DNA of 5,100 bases. Source: Candidatus Acidiferrum typicum. GTDB lineage: Bacteria; Acidobacteriota; Terriglobia; Acidiferrales; UBA7541. Each line of letters opens with the position of its first letter. Position 1 is the first letter of the stretch. The stretch lies in contig JAOAPW010000133.1 in assembly GCA_025463105.1 (NCBI GenBank), positions 1-5,100 on the forward strand, read 5' to 3'. Positions 1-5,100 of this stretch are shown one piece after another. The notes beneath the pieces are model-generated. The model was not told the origin of the DNA. It did not search any database and saw only the letters and a program-made list of their open reading frames with translations. Both the position numbers and the translations under genes were made by a program.

Positions 1-597
1 CGCCGTGTTGAAGCGGCGCAAGCAGCACTCACGACGGCCCAGGCCAGCCTGTCAAATCCCAGCATTCGTGAGTCGCAAGTCGCGGTGGTTCGAAGGCAGA
101 TCGCGCAGCAGGGCGCCGAAGTCGCCAGCGCCGCGGCGCAGACGCAGCAGGCTCGTGCACAGCTTGCGGAAGCGGAAGCAAATCGCCAGGACCTGATCGT
201 GAGGGCGCCATTCTCGGGAACAGTTGTGACGCGCGCGGCCGAACCGGGCGAGGTGGTAACCGCGGGAACCGCCGTCATCACGCTGCTGGATTTAACTAAA
301 GTTTATCTGCGCGGCTTTGTGCCGGAAGGCCAGGTCGGCAAAGTGAAAGTAGGGCAGGCGGCGCGTATCTATCTTGACTCAAATCCGCAGCAGCCAGTCG
401 ATGCGTATGTTTCCAGGATCGATCCACAGGCAACATTCACTCCTGAAAATACTTACTTCCGTGATGACCGCGTCAAGCAAGTCGTTGGCCTCAAACTGCA
501 ATTGAAAGGCGCCTTCGGATTCGCCAAGCCTGGCATGCCTGCCGACGGCGAAATTCTTGTTAGTGGAAATAGTTGGCCGAAAGTCAGTCACAAATGA
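1..597 (+). CDS. HlyD/YbhG-family periplasmic adaptor (membrane fusion protein), 5'-truncated
   Basis: This is the C-terminal part of a periplasmic adaptor that links an inner-membrane ABC exporter to an outer-membrane channel. The frame is open from base 1, so the true start lies upstream; 198 residues are visible. Residues 1-63 are Ala/Gln/Glu/Arg-rich with heptad-like spacing and fit the coiled-coil hairpin, with NPSIRESQ (19-26) probably near a helix turn or break. Residues 65-92 (LIVRAPFSGTVV, then EPGEVV) are the second half of the lipoyl/barrel-sandwich domain. Residues 93-190 form the beta-barrel region, with FTPEN, a DDR-x-KQVVGLKL strand and the terminal KPGMPADGEI motif typical of the family. 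From memory, the E. coli YbhG C-terminus has the same order (APSDGT, EPGT, EFTPK, RQGMPV). It overlaps the ATPase gene by 4 nt. Family is confident; the YbhG-like subtype rests on context and these motifs. Confidence 0.93.
   Translation, partial: RRVEAAQAALTTAQASLSNPSIRESQVAVVRRQIAQQGAEVASAAAQTQQARAQLAEAEANRQDLIVRAPFSGTVVTRAAEPGEVVTAGTAVITLLDLTKVYLRGFVPEGQVGKVKVGQAARIYLDSNPQQPVDAYVSRIDPQATFTPENTYFRDDRVKQVVGLKLQLKGAFGFAKPGMPADGEILVSGNSWPKVSHK
594..597 (+). promoter_or_regulatory. ATGA stop/start overlap, probable translational coupling
   Basis: The adaptor stop TGA (595-597) overlaps the ATG (594-596) of the ATPase gene. Only a weak purine stretch, GAAAG at 579-583, lies about 10 nt upstream. 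Initiation is therefore probably by ribosomes terminating on the adaptor gene. This supports ATG 594 over the in-frame TTG at 573, which sits inside the adaptor coding sequence and has no convincing Shine-Dalgarno. The coupling itself is inferred from the arrangement. Confidence 0.7.
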
Positions 598-2573
598 TCG
601 CAGCGAGTCCAGGTCGAGCAGTTGAGGATCATCAGGACAGCGCGGAGAAGCGGGCGATCGATGTGCGCGGCCTGGCGAAGCGCTATGGCGCGCTGGAAGC
701 CATTCGCGGAATCTCATTTGATGTTCATCGCAGTGAAATATTTGGCTTGATAGGACCGGATGGAGCGGGGAAGACCTCAACTTTTCAGATTCTTGCGGGC
801 GTGATGGAGGCAACCTCGGGGAGTGCCAACATTTTCGGTCGACCGGCACGAGAGATGCGGTCGCAAGCCGGTTATCTCACTCAGACATTCAGTTTATACC
901 TCGATCTGACCGTTGCGGAAAACATTCGCTATAGCGGCGACCTGCGGCACATTCCGCCGAACGAAATCGCGGAGCGCGCGCAAAAATATTTACGAATGTT
1001 TGATATGGATCGCTTCAAGGACCGCCTCGCGGGACAGTTAAGCGGCGGGATGAAGCAAAAACTGGCGCTGGTTTGCGCGCTTGTTCCGCAACCTCACGTT
1101 TTGCTGCTCGATGAACCAACCACGGGTGTCGACCCTGTGTCCCGTCGAGAATTTTGGGACGTGCTTGCTCATTTGGCGGCGGAGGGCCTGACGATCCTTG
1201 TGGCGACTCCTTACCTGGACGAGGCCGAGAGATGTCACCGAATTGCGCTGATGTATCAGGGCGAAATTCATCAGATAGGGACGCCCGCGGAACTGCGAGC
1301 GAGCCTGGGCGCGAAGCGGCTCGAATTACGAACCGCGGACCTCAGAAAGACAGAAAGTTTGCTCTCTGAGGAAGCCGGGCCGGATAAAGAAATCATCGAC
1401 GTCCAGCGTTTTGGCGACCGGCTTGACTTGCTGGTGCGCGATCCGGACGAAGACCGGCAAATGGTTGCCGAAAAACTGCGGAGCGCGGGCGTGCCGGTCG
1501 ACGAGATTCGTGTTGACGAAGCGACTCTCGAAAACACATTTGTGGCCAAGTTGCGCGCTCTAGGACAGAAAGCAGCGGCAGTCGAATTTCCGTCGCGGCA
1601 TGACCACAGCAACCTCCACGGACAAGTCGCTATTGGCGCGACAGACCTGGTTAAAGAGTTTGGAGCATTTACCGCCGTCAAAAATGTCAGCCTTCAGATT
1701 CGCAACGGCGAAGTTTTTGGCCTGCTTGGAGCAAATGGCGCCGGCAAGACAACGACGATCAAGATGCTCTGCGGATTGCTGGATCCGACGCGCGGAAGAA
1801 TTGAATTAGCGGGCACACAAGGAAACCTTAGATCGGAGGGTGTGCGCCAGCGCATCGGTTACATGTCTCAGAAATTTTCGTTGTATGACGACATGACAAT
1901 TCGCGAAAACCTGGAATTCTTTTCCGGCGTCTACGGCGTCCCTGAACACGAGCGCGAAGAAAAAATTCGCTGGGTGCTTTCGTTCTCAGGCCTGCAGGAT
2001 AAGCAGAACCAGATCACGGGCAGCCTTCCGGGAGGCTGGAAACAGCGCGTAGCATTCGGCGCCGCCATCATGCATGAACCCGACATTCTTTTTCTGGATG
2101 AACCAACTTCCGGTGTTGATCCTCTCGCGCGACGCGCATTCTGGACAATGATCAATCGGCTAGCCGACTCCGGCGCGGCCATTCTGGTAACAACTCATTA
2201 TCTCGAGGAAGCCGAGCAGTGCAATCGCCTGGGAATGATGGTCGCGGGAGAACTCGTCGCCGAAGGCACGCCCACGGGAATCAAAGCGCGGCAATCCGGA
2301 CACCTGCTCGAATTTATTGTCGACCAGCCGCAGCGCGCCGCCGACCTGCTGAAAAGCAATACGGAACGCTGGCGTGTCTCCCTGTTCGGAGAACGTCTCC
2401 ACGTGATCACGGAAGAATCTCCGGCCAGCGCCATAGACCAAACCAAAAAGCGGCTCGCGGAGAATGGACTCCGGGTAATCAGCGCCCGGGAAGACCGCTT
2501 CTCGCTCGAAGACGTGTTTATCGCCATCGTTGAGCAGGCGCGGCAACAGGGCAAGGTCGTCACGGAAGATTGA
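594..2573 (+). CDS. ybhF: ABC-2 exporter ATPase with two fused nucleotide-binding domains (YbhF-like)
   Basis: Cytoplasmic ATPase of 659 residues (from ATG 594) that powers the two ABC-2 permeases encoded downstream. NBD1 spans about 22-235: Walker A GPDGAGKTS (54-62), Q-loop Q97, signature LSGGM (149-153), Walker B VLLLDEP (169-175), D-loop GVDP (178-181). NBD2 spans about 346-565: Walker A GANGAGKTT (379-387), Q-loop Q426, signature LPGGW (478-482), Walker B ILFLDEP (498-504), SGVDP (506-510), H-loop H535. Each NBD is followed by an accessory domain of roughly 75-85 residues ending in a similar motif (LENTFVAKL at 312-320, LEDVFIAIV at 638-646), as in ABC-2 ATPases with a DUF4162-like tail. 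The NBD1 H-loop position is Pro206 (VATPYLDEAE). The domain order and the GPDGAGKT and MKQKL motifs match E. coli YbhF, but this protein is longer, partly because of its C-terminal accessory domain. It is not an RbbA-type fusion because translation stops before the permease. Confidence 0.95.
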   Translation: MIAASPGRAVEDHQDSAEKRAIDVRGLAKRYGALEAIRGISFDVHRSEIFGLIGPDGAGKTSTFQILAGVMEATSGSANIFGRPAREMRSQAGYLTQTFSLYLDLTVAENIRYSGDLRHIPPNEIAERAQKYLRMFDMDRFKDRLAGQLSGGMKQKLALVCALVPQPHVLLLDEPTTGVDPVSRREFWDVLAHLAAEGLTILVATPYLDEAERCHRIALMYQGEIHQIGTPAELRASLGAKRLELRTADLRKTESLLSEEAGPDKEIIDVQRFGDRLDLLVRDPDEDRQMVAEKLRSAGVPVDEIRVDEATLENTFVAKLRALGQKAAAVEFPSRHDHSNLHGQVAIGATDLVKEFGAFTAVKNVSLQIRNGEVFGLLGANGAGKTTTIKMLCGLLDPTRGRIELAGTQGNLRSEGVRQRIGYMSQKFSLYDDMTIRENLEFFSGVYGVPEHEREEKIRWVLSFSGLQDKQNQITGSLPGGWKQRVAFGAAIMHEPDILFLDEPTSGVDPLARRAFWTMINRLADSGAAILVTTHYLEEAEQCNRLGMMVAGELVAEGTPTGIKARQSGHLLEFIVDQPQRAADLLKSNTERWRVSLFGERLHVITEESPASAIDQTKKRLAENGLRVISAREDRFSLEDVFIAIVEQARQQGKVVTED

Positions 2574-2580
2574 AGAAAGG
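2574..2580 (+). promoter_or_regulatory. Ribosome binding site of the first permease
   Basis: AGAAAGG begins immediately after the ATPase stop codon and lies 5 nt before ATG 2586. It is a reasonable Shine-Dalgarno match and supports that start. Confidence 0.65.
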
Positions 2581-2585
2581 TTCGT

Positions 2586-3692
2586 ATGAGGCGTATCGTC
2601 GCGCAGACGCGAAAAGAGTTGACGCAAATCGTTCGCGATTGGCGCACGCTGGCGCTCGCACTGATTCTTCCGAACGTCCTGCTCCTGCTGATGAGCACGG
2701 CCATCTCGCTCACCGTGAACGAACTTCCGATCGTCGTGCAGGATTTTGATGATTCGTCGGCCTCGCATGATTTCATCGACGCCATCCGCGCTTCCATTAC
2801 ATTGCATGTAGTCTCGTGGCCGGTAAACAAGTCCCCCGAGCAAGCGCTAGCGTCCAATGCGGCGCGCGCTGTGCTGATCATTCCGTCTCACTTTGGTCGC
2901 GATATCGCGCGCGGCGTGAATGCACCTGTCCAACTCCTTGTCGACGCCTCTGACGCGAACACGGCTAAATTAACTTCCGGATACGCCACCCAGATTACGG
3001 CCGCGTATAACCGGCAGACAGCTGGAGCAATGCAAGCCGGACTCGTCCAAACCGCTATTCGGCTCTGGTACAATCCCGGACTTTCCTCGAAAAAATTCTA
3101 CGGCCCGGGAGTATTCGTGCTGGGCCTTTCGATGTTCCCGCCACTGCTGGCCGCGCTGGCCATGGCAAAAGAGGGCGAGCAAAAAACAATTCTGCAGGTT
3201 TATGTCTCCAGTATTTCCGCGCATGAATTCCTGTTGGGGAAAATCATTGCGTTTATGGTAGTGGCCCTGGCGGAGTGCCTCGTGATGTGTTTGCTCCTGT
3301 TCACCTATTTCGGCCTGAGCTTTGCGGGTGACCCGACGCCTTTTTTGATTGCCACTATTCTTTATGCTTTTTGCGTGGCTTCCTTTGGAACGATGGTTGG
3401 AGCGACGATCCCGAACCAGGCCGCGTCCATGCAGGCGGTCGCTCTCGGCGGATTCCTCCTGGTATTTTTGCTCTCAGGTCTGATGTTCCCGATCGAAAAC
3501 ATTCCTGCCGGGTTGCGCTGGATATCGAATTTTATCTGGGGCCGCTATTACATTGAGATTGTTCGCGACGCGCTCCTCCAAGGTGGCGGCTGGCCCGCGG
3601 TCTGGTACAAGGTCCTGATTGTCGGACTGATCGGAACCATCTTCTACGGGATTGCCTGGCGCGGCATGAGAAAGATGCAAGTGAAGGTCTAA
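2586..3692 (+). CDS. ybhS: ABC-2 type permease, YbhS-like inner-membrane subunit
   Basis: Inner-membrane permease of 368 residues, probably one half of a heterodimeric exporter channel with the next gene product. It has the ABC-2 layout: an N-terminal amphipathic segment with KELTQIVRDWRT (10-21), TM1 about 21-43, a large periplasmic loop (about 44-172), then five hydrophobic segments near 173-193, 219-242, 251-276, 283-302 and 341-358. The loop carries DASDANTA (120-127) and WYNPGL (161-166), both shared in modified form with the next permease and with YbhS/YbhR. The cytoplasmic segment after TM2 reads KEGEQKTILQVYVSS (195-209), a diverged version of the usual RE-x-E-x-GT-x-EQLL motif. The LSGLMFPIENIP stretch (296-307) before TM6 is typical of the family. 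Start ATG 2586 has a Shine-Dalgarno and a 12-nt gap from the ATPase. YbhS rather than YbhR is assigned from gene order and the VDAS-DANTA similarity, with moderate certainty. Confidence 0.9.
   Translation: MRRIVAQTRKELTQIVRDWRTLALALILPNVLLLLMSTAISLTVNELPIVVQDFDDSSASHDFIDAIRASITLHVVSWPVNKSPEQALASNAARAVLIIPSHFGRDIARGVNAPVQLLVDASDANTAKLTSGYATQITAAYNRQTAGAMQAGLVQTAIRLWYNPGLSSKKFYGPGVFVLGLSMFPPLLAALAMAKEGEQKTILQVYVSSISAHEFLLGKIIAFMVVALAECLVMCLLLFTYFGLSFAGDPTPFLIATILYAFCVASFGTMVGATIPNQAASMQAVALGGFLLVFLLSGLMFPIENIPAGLRWISNFIWGRYYIEIVRDALLQGGGWPAVWYKVLIVGLIGTIFYGIAWRGMRKMQVKV
3681..3687 (+). promoter_or_regulatory. Ribosome binding site of the second permease, inside the preceding gene
   Basis: GTGAAGG lies within the last codons of the first permease, 7 nt before ATG 3695. 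With only 2 nt between stop and start, the two permeases are probably translationally coupled, consistent with equal amounts of two partner subunits. Confidence 0.55.
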
Positions 3693-3694
3693 CC

Positions 3695-4864
3695 ATGAAA
3701 AGGCTAATTCAATTTCTTTTCAATTATCGGCTTCTCGCGTTGATCAAAAAAGAGTTCAACCAGATTCGTCGGGACCGCCGCCTGGCGATTTCCCTCATAT
3801 TGCCGCCCGTCGTGCAGCTGACGCTGTTTGGATTTGCACTGAGCGCCAATGTAACCAACGTGCGTCTCGGCGTAGTCGATGATAGCCACTCACCCGAGAG
3901 CCGGGAGCTGATTGCCACGTTGACCGAAAGCAGAAGTTTTCGCCTGGCAGGCTACTACTTCTCGGTGAACGAACTTGGAGACGCTGTCAGTCGAGGCACT
4001 GTCGACGCGGGGGTTGTTGTCCCTTACGATTATGCGAAGGACCTGGCGCGCGACCGCCCTACAACTGTCCAATTTCTGCTGAACGCCATGAACGCGAATA
4101 CGGCCACAATCAGCCGGGCCTATGCGGAAGGCGTAATTCAAAGTTACAACAGCGGGCTTCGCGGTAAGGGAAGTAGTTCTCGTGTTGAGACCGTCGCGGG
4201 GATGAATCTCGCGCGCCGCGGTCAAGTGCAACTCCAGCCCGCGTTCCTTTACAACCCGGGCCTCGTTGATTCGTGGTTCATCGTGACCGGGGTATTTGGT
4301 TTGCTGCTGATCCTGAACAGTTCGCTTGTTTCATCCGCGGCCATGGTTCGCGAAAGGGAAGCGGGAACGATCGAGCAATTGCTGATGTCCCCCGCGTCCA
4401 CCTCGGAGATTATCATCGCCAAGATCACGCCGTTGTTTATCCTCTTGTGCATGATGATGCTGGTGGCTATCGCCGTTCTTAAACTCGCCTTCGGCGTTCC
4501 GTTCCATGGAAGTGTGGCGTTTCTACTATTTGGTGGCGCGCTGTGTATTTTGTCGGGCATCAGTATTGGCACCGTGATCGCCACGTTCAGTAAGTCCGCG
4601 CAACAGGCGCAACTTACAAGTTTTTTCGTTAACCCGCCGCTGTCCTCTTTGTCTGGAGCGCTCAATCCGGTGGAAGCCATGCCTAAATGGTTGCAGCCTG
4701 TCACCGTGCTGAACCCGATTCACCACTTCGCGACGATCGTTCGTGGTAGTACGCTCAAGGGCAGCGGATTCATGGATCTTTGGCCCAATTTTCTGGGCTT
4801 GCTCATTTTCACCGCCATATTGGTGTCGCTGAGCGTCTGGCGATTCCGAAAACAGCTCAGTTAG
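3695..4864 (+). CDS. ybhR: ABC-2 type permease, YbhR-like inner-membrane subunit
   Basis: Second inner-membrane permease, 389 residues, likely partner of the YbhS-like subunit. An N-terminal cytoplasmic helix with IKKEFNQIRRDRR (17-29) leads into TM1 (about 30-51). A periplasmic loop (about 52-191) follows, then hydrophobic segments near 192-212, 243-267, 271-298, 305-325 and 363-383. The loop contains NAMNANTATIS (130-140) and LYNPGL (185-190), paralogous to sites in the first permease. The cytoplasmic motif VREREAGTIEQLLMSP (218-233) is a near-canonical ABC-2 coupling segment. LSGALNPVEAMPKWLQ (319-334) and NPIHHF (340-345) match the conserved C-terminal region, as in E. coli YbhR (LSG-x4-PVENMP-x-WLQ, NPIRHF, from memory). 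Compared with the first permease it has a polar insert rich in Gly/Ser/Arg at about 154-178. The start is 2 nt after the previous stop, with GTGAAGG upstream. Confidence 0.92.
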   Translation: MKRLIQFLFNYRLLALIKKEFNQIRRDRRLAISLILPPVVQLTLFGFALSANVTNVRLGVVDDSHSPESRELIATLTESRSFRLAGYYFSVNELGDAVSRGTVDAGVVVPYDYAKDLARDRPTTVQFLLNAMNANTATISRAYAEGVIQSYNSGLRGKGSSSRVETVAGMNLARRGQVQLQPAFLYNPGLVDSWFIVTGVFGLLLILNSSLVSSAAMVREREAGTIEQLLMSPASTSEIIIAKITPLFILLCMMMLVAIAVLKLAFGVPFHGSVAFLLFGGALCILSGISIGTVIATFSKSAQQAQLTSFFVNPPLSSLSGALNPVEAMPKWLQPVTVLNPIHHFATIVRGSTLKGSGFMDLWPNFLGLLIFTAILVSLSVWRFRKQLS

Positions 4865-4868
4865 AGAT

Positions 4869-4874
4869 GAGGGA
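4869..4874 (+). promoter_or_regulatory. Ribosome binding site that decides the start of the TolC-like gene
   Basis: GAGGGA lies 7 nt before ATG 4882, a good Shine-Dalgarno and spacing. A second in-frame ATG at 4867 overlaps this site and would add only five residues (MREPT). It has no comparable upstream purine run, so 4882 is preferred. Confidence 0.65.
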
Positions 4875-4881
4875 ACCTACG

Positions 4882-5100
4882 ATGAACGACAGCAAAACTA
4901 AAAACGCGCCAATTTTCCTGATCCGCCGTTTTGCCGCGACGATTTGCCTGATCACATTCGCAGTTGCAACTCGTGGATTCGCTCAGGGTCCCTCTGCCCC
5001 CCGGTCGAACCAGTCGCAGGGTACGCAGACGACTCCGCTCCCTCTCTCCGGTCGTAACGCCCAGAACGGATCAGTGATCGCGGTCGAGTCGCCGATCGCC
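4882..5100 (+). CDS. Probable TolC-family outer-membrane efflux protein, N-terminal 73 residues only
   Basis: Only the first 73 codons are in the window; the frame is still open at base 5100. Residues 1-16 form a polar N-region containing K5, K7, R15 and R16. Residues 17-30 form a hydrophobic core, and a Sec signal-peptidase I site is likely after GFA (32-34), before Q35. The visible mature part (35-73) is low in charge and rich in Pro, Gln, Ser, Thr and Gly (PLPLSGRN at 54-61), resembling a flexible leader ahead of the OEP domain. No OEP helix is yet visible, so assignment rests on the export signal, on position 17 nt after the last permease, and on a remembered resemblance to leaders of acidobacterial TolC-like proteins. 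Adaptor plus ABC-2 exporter operons often carry such a gene. Another exported or periplasmic protein cannot be excluded. Confidence 0.62.
   Translation, partial: MNDSKTKNAPIFLIRRFAATICLITFAVATRGFAQGPSAPRSNQSQGTQTTPLPLSGRNAQNGSVIAVESPIA

Noticed and set aside
85..597. GTG at 85 as the real start of the adaptor
   Set aside because: The frame is open to base 1 with coiled-coil-like residues before it, and a start there would remove the first lipoyl half and the membrane anchor; the gene is simply cut by the window edge.
379..849. Minus-strand open frame of 156 codons across the adaptor/ATPase junction
   Set aside because: It is antisense to the adaptor beta-barrel and the NBD1 Walker A region, and its translation is Arg/Ser/Pro-rich without motifs.
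2160..2881. Two long minus-strand open frames across the end of the ATPase and start of the first permease (227 codons each)
   Set aside because: They lie opposite two well-supported genes, span the intergenic junction, overlap each other in different frames and show no recognisable domain; they are codon-bias shadows.
594..3692. RbbA-type fusion of two NBDs with a permease
   Set aside because: A TGA at 2571-2573, a Shine-Dalgarno and a new ATG separate the ATPase from the permease, so these are separate genes.
2574..4881. Internal promoter or terminator in the gaps between genes
   Set aside because: The gaps are only 12, 2 and 17 nt and hold ribosome binding sites; no hairpin followed by a T-run is visible.
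1..5100. CRISPR array, tRNA/rRNA, insertion sequence or attachment-site repeats
   Set aside because: No regularly spaced repeats, terminal inverted repeats, transposase motifs or RNA-gene features were seen; coding sequence occupies nearly the whole window.

Overview
The window lies entirely within one tightly packed plus-strand operon for a tripartite ABC-2 type efflux pump. The gene order matches the E. coli ybhG-ybhF-ybhS-ybhR locus and is followed by what looks like a dedicated TolC-type outer-membrane gene. Both ends are cut by the window: the adaptor lacks its N-terminus and the outer-membrane gene lacks nearly all of its mature part.

Layout: (1) 1-597 is the C-terminal part of a HlyD/YbhG-family periplasmic adaptor. 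(2) 594-2573 is a double-NBD ABC ATPase (YbhF type), whose ATG overlaps the adaptor stop as ATGA. (3) 2586-3692 is an ABC-2 permease, YbhS-like. (4) 3695-4864 is a second ABC-2 permease, YbhR-like. (5) 4882-5100 is the signal peptide and start of a protein that is probably a TolC-family outer-membrane factor. The gaps are -4, 12, 2 and 17 nt. There is no room for an internal promoter or terminator, so one transcript starting upstream of the window and running past its end is the simplest reading.

How the genes should work together: the two permeases form a heterodimeric inner-membrane channel with large periplasmic loops. The fused two-NBD ATPase docks on its cytoplasmic face. The adaptor bridges the periplasm and the TolC-like protein gives the exit through the outer membrane. 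Substrate is not visible from sequence; relatives are described as drug or cation efflux pumps.

Organism: a diderm (Gram-negative) bacterium with GC that looks by eye to be in the mid to upper 50s percent. Divergence from the proteobacterial proteins, and the recalled style of the TolC N-terminus (signal peptide, then a Pro/Gln/Ser/Thr-rich stretch), suggest Acidobacteriota or a similar soil lineage. That placement is a low-confidence inference.

I see no mobile element, CRISPR array, RNA gene or clearly undescribed system. The most interesting detail is the asymmetry of the ATPase: the H-loop His of NBD1 is Pro and the signature of NBD2 is LPGGW. In a standard ABC sandwich both changes fall in the same composite ATP site.
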